Below the pieces are notes generated by a model that did no database searches, was not told where the DNA came from, and was given only the letters and a program-made list of their open reading frames with translations. Positions 15,774 to 24,689 of a stretch of DNA of 55,016 bases are shown in pieces. The first letter of the stretch is position 1. Each line of letters starts with the position of its first letter. This DNA comes from QHXQ01 sp038322995 (GTDB lineage Bacteria; Acidobacteriota; Blastocatellia; Pyrinomonadales; Pyrinomonadaceae). A program made the translations under genes and the position numbers. The stretch covers positions 1 through 55,016 of the forward strand of contig JBBQGM010000022.1 of the NCBI GenBank assembly GCA_038322995.1, given 5' to 3'.

Positions 15774-16937
15774 ATGGTTGAATTATTCAAGAACACTAAC
15801 ATCGACTGGCTGGGCAACCGGCGCATTTTTATCGTGATCTCGATCCTGCTGATGCTGGCGGGCATGGTCTCGGCCGTCGCGCGCTATGCGACGGGCCGCG
15901 CGCCGTTCAACTTGGGCGTTGACTTCAAGGGCGGCACGGTCATCACGGCCAAGTTCAAACAACGTCCGTCAGCCGAAGCCGTGCGCGATGCGCTGTATAA
16001 GTCCGGCGTGACGGAGGCCGTGATCCAACCGGCGACGGACAAATTGGACGAGCATCTGATCAAACTGCCGCGTTTGGATGCCGCGCCGCCGGCCCAGCCC
16101 GCCGCCAGCCCGCAACCGGGCCAAGCGCAAGGGCAGACGCCAAATCAATCTACGCCGCCGGAGCAACAGGCGGGCGTGGACGCGGGGCGTGCGAGTGTGG
16201 CGCAGGCCTTAACGACGTTTGGGCCGGAAGTGCCGAACAATCAGCCGTTCCCGGCGGAAGGTAATGCCTTTCAGATCGTGGGCACGGATGCGGTCGGCGC
16301 GGTCGCGGGCGCAGCGCTCAGGAATCAAGCGGTCGCGGTCACATTGCTCGCGCTCGTCGGCATCCTCGTCTTCATCGCATTGCGCTTCGAGTGGACTTAC
16401 GGCGCGGCGGCCGTCATCGCCGTCTTCCACGATTTGCTCGTCACCATTGGCATCTTCTCGATCTTCCAGTGGGAGATTAGCCTGACCGTGATCGCGGCGC
16501 TGTTGACGCTGGTCGGTTTCTCCGTCAACGATACCATCGTGAACTTCGACCGCGTGCGCGAGAATCTGCGCCTGCGTCGCCGCGACTCGCTGTACGATAT
16601 TACTAACGACTCGATCAACCAGACGCTCTCGCGCACGATCATCACGTCGGGGCTGGTGCTGTTGTCGGTGCTGGCGCTCGTCTTGTTCGGCGGCGAAGTG
16701 TTGTTCGGCTTCTCGGTCGCATTGTTGATCGGCATCATCTTCGGCACATATTCGTCCATCGCCATCGCCAGCCCGATCATGGTGTGGTGGCAGCAGCGGC
16801 TGGAGCCGGCGCGTTTACAACCGGGCACACCGCGCACGGCAGGCGGGCAAACGCAGCGCGGCGCAATGCAACGCGGCACGAGCGAGCCGAAAGTACGGGC
16901 TGCGGCACGTGGCTCGCAGGGCGCGGCCCGTTCGTAA
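15774..16937 (+). CDS. secF: Protein translocase subunit SecF
   Basis: A 387-residue partner of SecD. Helix 1 at about 18-36, then NLGVDFKGGTVITAKF of the periplasmic domain. That domain is lengthened by a Pro/Gln-rich spacer at about 105-130 (QPAASPQPGQAQGQTPNQ). Five further helices carry VGFSVNDTIVNFDRVREN, the signature of helices 4-5. The basic Ala/Gly-rich tail after residue 340 is not conserved. It starts 85 bases after secD, across the repeat hairpin, with no strong ribosome site. Confidence 0.95.
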   Translation: MVELFKNTNIDWLGNRRIFIVISILLMLAGMVSAVARYATGRAPFNLGVDFKGGTVITAKFKQRPSAEAVRDALYKSGVTEAVIQPATDKLDEHLIKLPRLDAAPPAQPAASPQPGQAQGQTPNQSTPPEQQAGVDAGRASVAQALTTFGPEVPNNQPFPAEGNAFQIVGTDAVGAVAGAALRNQAVAVTLLALVGILVFIALRFEWTYGAAAVIAVFHDLLVTIGIFSIFQWEISLTVIAALLTLVGFSVNDTIVNFDRVRENLRLRRRDSLYDITNDSINQTLSRTIITSGLVLLSVLALVLFGGEVLFGFSVALLIGIIFGTYSSIAIASPIMVWWQQRLEPARLQPGTPRTAGGQTQRGAMQRGTSEPKVRAAARGSQGAARS

Positions 16938-17338
16938 AGTTCATAATTAAATAACGTATTTAGCGGTGAATTATCCTTGACTTCAACGCGCATTGCGACA
17001 TAGACTGCACGGCGTTGCTGGCCAATTAAATTGCTCTACAAACGCACTTGTTCGTGATGCGGGAGTGTCTGCGAAGGCCTGGTGCGCTTGTCGGCTGAAA
17101 CGGCGTTTGACAGACTTATGCGTTAATCCCTTGTGTGTCTCCTGGCTGCGGCCACTATAGACCGCGCGCATTTGTTCTGCCCTGCGCCGCCTTGCCCCCA
17201 CGTATAAGGTTCAACTAAATCGTCCGCACGGCTGTTAGGCAGCCGACGTTTTGGAACAAACGCTTTACCGGTGACATCTAACCGGATGATAGAGTTCGCA
17301 CGTCTGACCCGCTGGCACTGGATGAGGGAGGAACAGAG
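16938..17338 (+). promoter_or_regulatory. 400-base gene-free leader before tonB
   Basis: No credible gene. Possible promoter parts on the plus strand are TTGACT with TAGACT 18 bases later (about 16976-17005), a TTGACA near 17108 without a matching -10, and a TATAGA at about 17155. A GGCTGTTAGGCAGCC hairpin lies near 17231. The long leader suggests a regulated start for the tonB-exbBD genes, but no Fur-box-like repeat was recognised. Confidence 0.3.
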
Positions 17339-18154
17339 ATGTTCGATAGTCTAGTCGAGTCTGGTTCGCACAAGGACGACCTAGCGCGCAAAGGCTCATT
17401 CTTCTTGGGCACGCTGGCCATCTACTCCGTGATAGTTGTTGGTTTGGCAATACTCAGCGTCGTGACCTACAACAACAGCCTGCCCGACGATAACCTTGAA
17501 CTGATGACGATGGTTGCGCCCGTGCCTGTGCAGCAACAGGAAAAGCAACCGGAACAGAAGCAAGAGGTGGCCCCCAAACAGACGCAGCAACAAGAGGTGG
17601 CCACCCGCACCGAGTTCGTCGCCAGCACGCTCGATCCAACCAAAGTGCCGACAAAGGTGGAGAACGTAGCGAGCCGGGTGCCGCCGGTGCCGCCGGGCGG
17701 CGCGGTGCTGAGTAGTCGTAACTCTGACCCTGTGGGCGGCCCGCGCGGGCCTATCGGCCCGGTGGGCCCCGGCGCAGGCGGCATCGGCACTGGCGCAGGC
17801 ACAGGCCCCGTCGTAAAGGTAGAGGATGACGAACCGCCACCGCCGAAGCCAACACCGAAGCCGCCGCCGAGAGCGCCGATCTCGCAAGGCGTCTTAAACG
17901 GTAAGGCGACCAGCAAGCCGGCGCCACCCTATCCGCCTATCGCCAAGGCGGCGCGCGCCTCGGGCACGGTCGTTGTCGCGATTATCGTGGATGAAGCGGG
18001 CAAAGTGATCTCGGCCCATGCCACTTCGGGCCATCCGTTGTTGCAACAAGCGGCGGTACAAGCGGCCTATCAAGCGCGCTTCTCGCCAACGTTGCTGTCG
18101 GGGCAACCCGTGAAGGTCTCCGGCATCATTACGTATCAGTTCAATCTTCAATAA
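17339..18154 (+). CDS. tonB: TonB family energy transducer
   Basis: 271 residues. A short cytoplasmic N-terminus, one membrane helix (about 22-43), a long periplasmic Pro/Gln/Gly-rich spacer (about 60-185, with a GPRGPIGPVGPGAGGIG segment and PPPPKPTPKPPPRAP), and the C-terminal TonB domain starting at PAPPYPPIAKAARASGTVVV. It links the ExbB-ExbD motor to outer-membrane receptors. The start follows GGGAGG. No receptor gene is nearby. It heads the exbB-exbD-exbD cluster. Confidence 0.9.
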   Translation: MFDSLVESGSHKDDLARKGSFFLGTLAIYSVIVVGLAILSVVTYNNSLPDDNLELMTMVAPVPVQQQEKQPEQKQEVAPKQTQQQEVATRTEFVASTLDPTKVPTKVENVASRVPPVPPGGAVLSSRNSDPVGGPRGPIGPVGPGAGGIGTGAGTGPVVKVEDDEPPPPKPTPKPPPRAPISQGVLNGKATSKPAPPYPPIAKAARASGTVVVAIIVDEAGKVISAHATSGHPLLQQAAVQAAYQARFSPTLLSGQPVKVSGIITYQFNLQ

Positions 18155-18299
18155 TCGAGCGCGGCGCGCGACCTGATCGTTGTGCGTCGCGCAGTCGCTT
18201 CCGAATGCGAAGCGATTGCGTGCGCCCAACTTAATCGCGCTCTCGCAAGTCCGTGCTCTCGCTCTAAAGTGCAGCAAAAATTTTGTGGAGGGTGCTACC

Positions 18300-19073
18300 G
18301 TGACTATCTCAATGAGCTTGCTGGGGACGAAGGCGCTTGGGTTCTTCCTGTTGCTTCAGGACGCGGGCGGTTCGGCCGCCAACGACACCTCAAAAGCTTT
18401 CACGATGAGTGAAATGATCAAGAATCTCGGCCCCGTGGCCATCGGCGTCATCGCGATCCTGCTGATCATGTCGATGTACTCCATCGCGGTCATGGTCGAG
18501 CGCTTCCTGACCTATCGCGCCGCCAAGACGCAATCACGCGAGTTCGCGCCGCGCGTCGCACAGGCGCTCAAGAACGACCGCATCGAAGAAGCCATCAACA
18601 TCAGCGACAAACACAAGAAGTCGCACCTGGCGATGGTTGTTAACGCTGGCTTGCAAGAGTTCCGCGCACATGAGGCGGGCAGCGACATCTCCGGCGATGA
18701 GATCGAAGCGTCGAAGCGCGCCCTGCAACGCTCCATCGCGATCAAGAGCGCGGAGTTCCGGCGCGGGCTTTCGGGTCTTGCCACCATCGGTTCGACCGCG
18801 CCGTTCGTCGGCCTGTTCGGCACGGTGTTCGGCATCATCTCGGCGTTCACCGGCATGAAGAACGCGGAATCCGCCGGTATCGGCGCGGTCGCGGGCGGTA
18901 TCGCCGAGGCGTTGTTGACAACGGCGCTCGGTCTCGCCGTGGCTGTGCCCGCCGTGTGGGTCTTTAACTACTTTACGGGTAAGGTGGACGGCTTCATCGT
19001 CGAGATGGATAACTCCGCTTCGGAGTTGATCGACTACTTCCTGAAGAACCGCACGCGGCAACTTAAGGCGTAG
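18300..19073 (+). CDS. exbB: MotA/TolQ/ExbB proton channel protein
   Basis: 257 residues from a GTG start, chosen because GGAGG lies 8 bases before it; an ATG four codons later is the alternative. Three membrane helices at about 44-65, 150-175 and 195-220 bracket a cytoplasmic loop. The ExbB signature LATIGSTAPFVGLFGTVFGIISAF and GGIAEALLTTALGLAVAVPAVW are clear. Works as the pentameric stator with ExbD. The 145 bases before it hold no gene. Confidence 0.93.
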   Translation: MTISMSLLGTKALGFFLLLQDAGGSAANDTSKAFTMSEMIKNLGPVAIGVIAILLIMSMYSIAVMVERFLTYRAAKTQSREFAPRVAQALKNDRIEEAINISDKHKKSHLAMVVNAGLQEFRAHEAGSDISGDEIEASKRALQRSIAIKSAEFRRGLSGLATIGSTAPFVGLFGTVFGIISAFTGMKNAESAGIGAVAGGIAEALLTTALGLAVAVPAVWVFNYFTGKVDGFIVEMDNSASELIDYFLKNRTRQLKA

Positions 19074-19108
19074 TTGTTGGGAGCGCGTCGGCACGCTAGA
19101 TATCCTTT

Positions 19109-19147
19109 GCGCCCGCTCGCCGCCAAGTATAGGCGGCGGGCGCGGGC
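19109..19147 (+). repeat. GC-rich hairpin between exbB and exbD
   Basis: GCGCCCGCTCGCCGCC pairs with GGCGGCGGGCGCG around AAGTATA. There is no T-run, so it is more likely an mRNA-stabilising or attenuating structure that sets the exbB/exbD ratio. Confidence 0.5.
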
Positions 19148-19190
19148 TACCATATTGCGCTTGGGCAAGTGAAGTTAAGGAGAGTGGTTT

Positions 19191-19661
19191 ATGGGTATGA
19201 CAGGTGGCGGGGGTAGCGGCTTGTCCTCTGAGATCAATGTCACCCCGATGGTAGACATCATGTTGGTGCTGTTGATTATCTTCATGGTCATCACGCCGCT
19301 GTTGCAGTCAGGCGTCACAGTCGCATTGCCGAAAGACATGCGGAATCCGGACGAGGATAAGGGCATCATCAAAGAGTCCTCCATCGTGATCGCGATCACG
19401 CGCGACAATCAGTATTTCCTCAAGAAGGAACGGATTGACGCGGTTGATCTACAAGATCGCATCCGCAAGAGCATGGAGAACAAAAAGCCTGAGGAGCAGA
19501 TCGTCTATATCCGCAGCGACATCGGCGCGAACTACGGCAGCGTGGTTGAGGTGATTAACACGATCCGGCAAGCAGGGATAGATCAGATCGGGTTAGTCGC
19601 GGACAAAAAGAAGGGCGGCGACGCAGCCGCACCCGCGCCGGCCGGCGCACCCGCGTCGTAA
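19191..19661 (+). CDS. exbD: Biopolymer transport protein ExbD/TolR (first copy)
   Basis: 156 residues. Gly-rich N-terminus, SSEINVTPMVDIMLVLLIIFMVITP with the proton-carrying Asp in the single membrane helix (about 19-40), then the periplasmic domain (SIVIAITRDNQYFLKKERID, VYIRSDIGANYGSVVEVINTIRQAGI). AAGGAG precedes the ATG. It ends in an Ala/Pro tail. Differs from the second ExbD downstream, so the two may form a mixed stator. Confidence 0.93.
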   Translation: MGMTGGGGSGLSSEINVTPMVDIMLVLLIIFMVITPLLQSGVTVALPKDMRNPDEDKGIIKESSIVIAITRDNQYFLKKERIDAVDLQDRIRKSMENKKPEEQIVYIRSDIGANYGSVVEVINTIRQAGIDQIGLVADKKKGGDAAAPAPAGAPAS

Positions 19662-19746
19662 GCTAAGCGCGATTTCACACGCGTCGGCACGGACGGCCCC
19701 GTTTATGGGGCCGACGAACTGACCGGGAGCGAAGGAGACTAGAGTC

Positions 19747-20244
19747 ATGGGCATGGGTGGAGGCGGCGAAAAAGGTAAGGCCGTTCCGTATATCAACGTC
19801 ACGCCGCTGATCGACGTGTTGCTGGTGCTGCTGATCATTTTCATGGTCATCACGCCTTTGAAGCCAACGCGCTTCAAGGCGCTGGTGCCCCAGCAGACGC
19901 CGCCGACGAATGAGGCGGTCAAGCCGAACCCGCTGACGTTGGTCGTCTCGATTGACACAGACCTGAAACTCAAACTAAATACGGAAGACATCGGCTCGGT
20001 CAATGACACCGGCACGCTCGCGAAGAAACTGTCGGACACGTTCCAACAGCGGCGCGCCACGCATGCCTACGAGCCGGGCAAAGAGACGCGGGTCGATCTG
20101 CCGGAAGAGGAGCGCATTGCCAAGGCGGTCTTCGTCAAAGCGCCGCGCTCGCTGGCTTACGGCGAAGTGGTCAAGGTGATCGACGCGATCAAAGGGGCGG
20201 GCGGCAGCCCCATCGGGTTACAGATTGACGATCTGCCACAATAG
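19747..20244 (+). CDS. exbD: Biopolymer transport protein ExbD/TolR (second copy)
   Basis: 165 residues. KAVPYINVTPLIDVLLVLLIIFMVITP gives the membrane helix with its Asp. The periplasmic domain is longer than in the first copy, with an extra acidic/basic segment (RRATHAYEPGKETRVDLPEEERI) before AVFVKAPRSLAYGEVVKVIDAIKGAGG. GAAGGAG precedes the ATG. A GGCCCC/GGGGCC hairpin (about 19697-19714) separates the two copies. Confidence 0.93.
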   Translation: MGMGGGGEKGKAVPYINVTPLIDVLLVLLIIFMVITPLKPTRFKALVPQQTPPTNEAVKPNPLTLVVSIDTDLKLKLNTEDIGSVNDTGTLAKKLSDTFQQRRATHAYEPGKETRVDLPEEERIAKAVFVKAPRSLAYGEVVKVIDAIKGAGGSPIGLQIDDLPQ

Positions 20245-20370
20245 GCGAAATTAGTAACGGGTAGTTTTAGGCCAGTGCGTCAGTCCCGCCTGCGGGTACA
20301 CGCGCTGGCCCGTTTGCCCGTTACTCGCCATTTTCGGGTTTGCCATTTTCAGTACGGGAGTCAGACGCAG

Positions 20371-21222
20371 ATGAAACTCTCTCAAACAAGGGCCGCGCTT
20401 ATCCTGCTCGCTGTGGCCGCGCTCGGCATCAACACGGGCTGTATCGGTCGCATACGCGCCAAGAATCAATTGAACGAAGGGGCGCGAGCCTACAAGGCCG
20501 GTCACTTCCCGGAGGCGGAGGAACATTTCCGCCGCGCTAAAGAACTTGACCCGGAACAGAAGAATACCGACTTCTTCATCGCCCGCTCTATCCAGTCGCA
20601 GTACAAGCCCGCCGTAGATACGCCGGACAATAAAGCCAAGGCGCAGGCGGCCATTGAGCAATACATGCACGTACTGGAGGCAGACCCAAATAACGAGTTG
20701 GCTTACAGTTCGATTGCCTATCTCTATCAGGCAACCGGGCAAGAGAACAAGCAACTCGAATGGATCACCCAGCGCGCCAATAACGGCAGCGCACCGCCCG
20801 ACAAACGCGCACAGGCATTGACTGTACTGGCCAGCAAGAAGTGGAACTGCTCCTACACCATCACCGAGCAAACGAGCAATAAGCAGACGGTAGTCAAAGA
20901 TGGCAAGGCGCACGTTGAATATGTGAAGCCGAAAGATCAGAAAGATTTTGATCAGTCAAGACAGTGTGTGACCGACGGGTTGCGACTAGCGGAACAAGCC
21001 ATCAGCCTTGATGTGAAAAACGAACAAGCGTGGTCGTATAAGACCAATCTGCTATTGGAGCTAGGCAAGCTTGATGAGATGGACGGCAAGGCTGAGCAGG
21101 CGGCCCAAGATCGCAAGCAAGCCGCCGACGCGCAAGCGCAAACCGCTAAACTGAGCGAAGAGAACAAGAAGAAAAAAGACGAAGAAGAGAAGGCTAAGGC
21201 CGAGAAGGAGAAGGAAGGTTAA
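20371..21222 (+). CDS. TPR-repeat protein, probable lipoprotein
   Basis: 283 residues from the ATG at 20371; an open frame reaches 20275 but without signals. Residues 1-24 form an export signal ending INTGC, a weak lipobox (Asn at -3), so lipidation is likely but not certain. Tetratricopeptide repeats occupy about 30-170 (NEGARAYKAGHFPEAEEHFRRA, NELAYSSIAYLYQATGQ). The tail is a charged coiled coil (KKKDEEEKAKAEKEKEG). Position after exbD suggests a periplasmic scaffold working with the TonB-type motor, which is inference. A strong terminator follows. Confidence 0.8.
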   Translation: MKLSQTRAALILLAVAALGINTGCIGRIRAKNQLNEGARAYKAGHFPEAEEHFRRAKELDPEQKNTDFFIARSIQSQYKPAVDTPDNKAKAQAAIEQYMHVLEADPNNELAYSSIAYLYQATGQENKQLEWITQRANNGSAPPDKRAQALTVLASKKWNCSYTITEQTSNKQTVVKDGKAHVEYVKPKDQKDFDQSRQCVTDGLRLAEQAISLDVKNEQAWSYKTNLLLELGKLDEMDGKAEQAAQDRKQAADAQAQTAKLSEENKKKKDEEEKAKAEKEKEG

Positions 21223-21280
21223 GCTAAGCGGCTCCAGCATGCTGCCCGCTCCGCGTTGTCAGTCTCCGCCCGTGCGTCAG

Positions 21281-21317
21281 GTGATGCCCGACTTTTCGGT
21301 CGGGCATCACTTTTCTT
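21281..21317 (+). terminator. Rho-independent terminator after the tonB-exb-TPR cluster
   Basis: A perfect 12-bp stem GTGATGCCCGAC/GTCGGGCATCAC (21281-21292, 21299-21310) with loop TTTTCG is followed by TTTTCTT. Confidence 0.9.
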
Positions 21318-21443
21318 ATAATGAGCGATTAGCTATTAGTTGTCAGCTTGGTCATAATAATTGAGCCGGCCGCATTGCAGTTAAGCGATGTTCCCTGCCA
21401 CACAGCAGCTAATCACTAATTGCTAAGCGCTAACCGCTTGCCT

Positions 21444-23630
21444 ATGATCCGCATCGAAGAAATTGTGCAGAAGGTCGCGCGCAATCACCCGCAGGCTGAT
21501 CTCGACATGCTGCGGCGGGCCTACTTTTTCTCGGCGCGCGAACATAAGGGGCAGACACGCGCCTCCGGCGAGCCTTATCTTGTCCACCCGCTTGAAGTCG
21601 CCAACATTCTTGCCGACATGCGGCTGGATGAAGTCTCGGTCGCGACGGGGTTATTACACGACGTAGTTGAAGACACGCTGGTCGCGCCCGAAACGATCCG
21701 CGAATACTTCGGCGCGGAGGTCGCGCATCTGGTCGAAGGGCTGACTAAGATCGCGCAGATTAGTCATCAGTCGAAAGAAGTGCAGCAGGCCGAGAACGTG
21801 CGCAAGATGCTCTTGGCGATGGTGGATGATGTGCGCGTGGTGCTAGTCAAACTCGCCGACCGGCTGCACAACATGCGCACGCTGCAATACCTCCGGCCCG
21901 AAAAGCGGCAGCGCATCGCGCAGGAAACGCTCGACATCTATGCGCCTATTGCGCACCGCCTCGGGATGGGCAAACTGCGCGGCGAACTGGAAGACTACTC
22001 GTTCAAGCACCTACATCCAGAGGACTATCATACGTTGTCTGCGGCGTTGGCGGCGCGGCGCGGTGAGCATGAAGCGTTTCTGCATACCACTACGGTCGCG
22101 CTCGAAGAGAAATTGCGCGCAGCCGGCGTCGCCACGGTACGGGTCGAGGGGCGCGTGAAGCGCCTATTCTCGATCTGGAAGAAATTGCGGCAGCAGAAGA
22201 TCGAGCTTGATCAAGTCTATGATCTGGTTGCCGCGCGGATCATCACGCCCGATGAAGTGCGCTACTGTTATGCTGCGCTCGGCGTCGTGCATAACCTCTG
22301 GCGGCCCGTGCCCGGGCGCTTCAAAGACTGGATCGCCACGCCGCGCGATAATCTCTATCAATCGCTGCACACCTCGGTCATCGGGCCTGAAGGGTTGCCG
22401 TTTGAGATTCAGATACGCACCGAAGAGATGCACCGCATCGCCGAGGAGGGCGTCGCCGCGCACTGGAAATACAAGGAAGGGAAGCGTGGCGCGCACGCCG
22501 ACGACGAAGCGTTCCAGTGGCTACGTTCGCTGATCGAGTGGACGCAAGAAGTAAAAGACTCGCGCGATTTTATCGAAACGCTCAAACTCGATCTCTATCC
22601 GCGGGACGTGTATGCGTTCACGCCGATGGGCAAGATTATTCAACTGCCGCGCGGCGCAACGCCGGTTGATTTTGCCTACCTGATCCACACACAGATCGGC
22701 AACACCTGTACGGGCGCGCGGATCAATGGGCGCATCGTCCCGTTGCGCTCACAGATTCAGAATGGCGATGTGGTTGAGATTCTCACCTCGCCGAACGCGC
22801 ACCCCAGCCGCGATTGGCTTACCTTCGTCGTGGCGACGCGGGCGCGCAATCGCGTGCGTCATTGGGTCGCCGAGCAGCAACGCACCGAAAGCATCGACAT
22901 CGGGCGCAAGTTGTTCGAGCGCGAGGCCGTGCGCTTCCAACTCTCCGCGAAAAAATTGCTGAGCGATGCCAATGGCGACTTCAAGCGGGTGGCCGGCGAC
23001 TACGGTTACGGGCGCGTGGACGATCTGCTCGCCGCCATCGGCTACGGCAAGATTATGCCGCGCAATGTCGTCGCCAAGTATCTCGGCCCCGAAGAGTTCG
23101 CCAAACTCGATGAGCGTAAAGAGTCGAAACTCAGGAGCGGCGTGCAAGCCGTCAAGCGGCTCATGCGCTTGGGTGACGATGCCATCGTCGTGCGCGGCGT
23201 AGACGACATGCTTATCACGCGGGCGCGTTGTTGCAGCCCCGTGCATGGCGAAGCGATCATCGGCTACATCACGCTCGGCAAAGGCGTGGTCGTACATGCG
23301 CGGCGGTGCGTAAACGTGCAGCAGTTGATGGTCAACCCCGAACGGATCGTCGAGGTCGAGTGGGCAGGCAAGTCCGAGCATGCAGCCTATGCCGTCAAAC
23401 TGCTGGTCATCACGGAGAATCGCACCGGCATGATCGCCGGCATCACGAGCGCGATCTCCGACATCAAGACCGGCATCCGCGAGGCCAAAGCCTCGGTCGC
23501 GCCCGACAATCGCGGGCGTATCGAAGTCACGGTCGAAGTCTTCGATGTGAAGCATCTCGATAAAGTTATCCGCGCGATCCGCAATGTGCCCGGTGTCCTC
23601 GATGTCGAACGTTTGCCCGGCGGGGCTTGA
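21444..23630 (+). CDS. rsh: Bifunctional (p)ppGpp synthetase/hydrolase (RelA/SpoT type)
   Basis: About 728 residues. The N-terminal HD hydrolase domain is intact (ATGLLHDVVEDT), followed by the synthetase domain with GRFKDWIATPRDNLYQSLHTSVIGP. The RFKD form is typical of bifunctional or SpoT-type enzymes, not of RelA (EFDD). Then come TGS (DVYAFTPMGKIIQLPRGATPVDFAYLIHT), a helical region, the RIS/zinc-finger part with CCSPVHGEAIIGYIT, and a C-terminal ACT domain (LLVITENRTGMIAGITSAISD). It makes and degrades the stringent-response alarmone. Start at 21444 is chosen as the first ATG; GCTAAC words run right up to it. Confidence 0.95.
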   Translation: MIRIEEIVQKVARNHPQADLDMLRRAYFFSAREHKGQTRASGEPYLVHPLEVANILADMRLDEVSVATGLLHDVVEDTLVAPETIREYFGAEVAHLVEGLTKIAQISHQSKEVQQAENVRKMLLAMVDDVRVVLVKLADRLHNMRTLQYLRPEKRQRIAQETLDIYAPIAHRLGMGKLRGELEDYSFKHLHPEDYHTLSAALAARRGEHEAFLHTTTVALEEKLRAAGVATVRVEGRVKRLFSIWKKLRQQKIELDQVYDLVAARIITPDEVRYCYAALGVVHNLWRPVPGRFKDWIATPRDNLYQSLHTSVIGPEGLPFEIQIRTEEMHRIAEEGVAAHWKYKEGKRGAHADDEAFQWLRSLIEWTQEVKDSRDFIETLKLDLYPRDVYAFTPMGKIIQLPRGATPVDFAYLIHTQIGNTCTGARINGRIVPLRSQIQNGDVVEILTSPNAHPSRDWLTFVVATRARNRVRHWVAEQQRTESIDIGRKLFEREAVRFQLSAKKLLSDANGDFKRVAGDYGYGRVDDLLAAIGYGKIMPRNVVAKYLGPEEFAKLDERKESKLRSGVQAVKRLMRLGDDAIVVRGVDDMLITRARCCSPVHGEAIIGYITLGKGVVVHARRCVNVQQLMVNPERIVEVEWAGKSEHAAYAVKLLVITENRTGMIAGITSAISDIKTGIREAKASVAPDNRGRIEVTVEVFDVKHLDKVIRAIRNVPGVLDVERLPGGA

Positions 23631-23832
23631 GTAAACGCGCCCGCGAAAGTCTGCCTGGCGGCAAGCATCCAGGGCGCGCTAAATCTCATCAATACATAAC
23701 GCTTACTGCAATAAATTCTCTACCTCGGCCTGCGCGCTGCGGGTTTGTCTGCGCCCGCGCATTGCTGCATGGGGGCAGGTTTGTTAGAATCCGCGTTTCG
23801 TTTACGCAGCTTGAAAATCGGGTGGCATTACC

Positions 23833-24228
23833 GTGAAGCAGATTGTGCAGTCAGAGCGTGCGCCGCAAGCCATCGGCCCTTATTCGCAGGCGGTAATAGC
23901 CGGCGGGTTTGTGTTCGCCTCCGGGCAGATACCGATTGATCCGCAGACGGGCGAGTTCGTCGCGGGCGGCGTCGCGGAACAGACTGAGCAGGTGATGCGC
24001 AACCTATCCGCCGTACTCACGGCAGCCGGCAGCAATTTCGCACAGGTCGTGAAGACGACTGTTTATCTTGCGGATATGAGCGATTTTGTGGCCATGAATG
24101 AGGTGTACGGGCGGTATTTTCCGACTGAGCCGCCCGCGCGGGCCACTGTGCAAGCGGCCCGGCTACCGCGCGACGCCCGCGTCGAGATTGACGTGATCGC
24201 GTTGGCAGGAGAAGGCGCAGGGAGATGA
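23833..24228 (+). CDS. ridA: RidA family enamine/imine deaminase
   Basis: 131 residues starting at GTG. RidA hallmark segments are present: APQAIGPYSQAVIAGGFVFASGQIPIDPQTGE, then VVKTTVYLADMSDFVAMNEVYGRYF and the catalytic Arg in PPARATVQAARLPRDARVEIDVIA. It clears reactive 2-aminoacrylate. It ends just before a perfect 23-bp inverted repeat shared as end structure with the convergent rpmB. Confidence 0.93.
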   Translation: MKQIVQSERAPQAIGPYSQAVIAGGFVFASGQIPIDPQTGEFVAGGVAEQTEQVMRNLSAVLTAAGSNFAQVVKTTVYLADMSDFVAMNEVYGRYFPTEPPARATVQAARLPRDARVEIDVIALAGEGAGR

Positions 24229-24291
24229 CGAATGATAAATGCTGAGTGATGAATATAAGGCTCTAATCCATCACTCAGCATTTATCATTCG
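24229..24291. terminator. 23-bp perfect hairpin between ridA and rpmB
   Basis: Arms 24229-24251 and 24269-24291 are exact reverse complements (words TGATAAATGC, TGAGTGATG). It lies between two convergent genes and probably ends transcripts from both sides, though no T-run is present. It is also a member of the word-repeat hairpin class. Confidence 0.65.
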
Positions 24292-24302
24292 TTAGTTGAT
24301 AG

Positions 24303-24497
24303 TTACGCTGCTTTCGCGATTTTGCCGGCTTTAATACAACTGGTGCAGACTTTCTTGCGCACTGCGCCGCCGAGCGGGCGCTGTACGCGGATCGATTGCA
24401 GGTTGGGATTAAAGCGCCGCCGGGTGCGATTGTTCGCGTGCGAGACATTATTACCGAATTGTGGGCCCTTGCCGCAGACTTCGCATCGTTTTGCCAT
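24303..24497 (-). CDS. rpmB: 50S ribosomal protein L28
   Basis: 64 residues: MAKRCEVCGKGPQFGNNVSHANNRTRRRF, then LGGAVRKKVCTSCIKAGKI. The four cysteines (CEVC, CTSC) form the zinc ribbon of the C+ type. The ATG at 24497 follows GGAGGT; the longer open frame is not used. Confidence 0.95.
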   Translation of the reverse strand: MAKRCEVCGKGPQFGNNVSHANNRTRRRFNPNLQSIRVQRPLGGAVRKKVCTSCIKAGKIAKAA

Positions 24498-24689
24498 GAG
24501 TAATTTACCTCCAAACATTAAACCGCGCGCCATCGTCATCGTCCGCCACTACAGACGCGAACGCGATGCGCTAAGGAAACGAAATTTATAACAAACGGTT
24601 TTATGGCGCGTCAAGGCGAGGCGGACGCATCCGCGCGAAGTTGCGTGTCGTCCGTTATCATTTAGCAACCTGAAGGAGCAAAAGCAACA

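Noticed and set aside
16938..17338. Fur box or riboswitch before tonB
   Set aside because: No palindrome close to the Fur consensus and no known riboswitch core could be seen.
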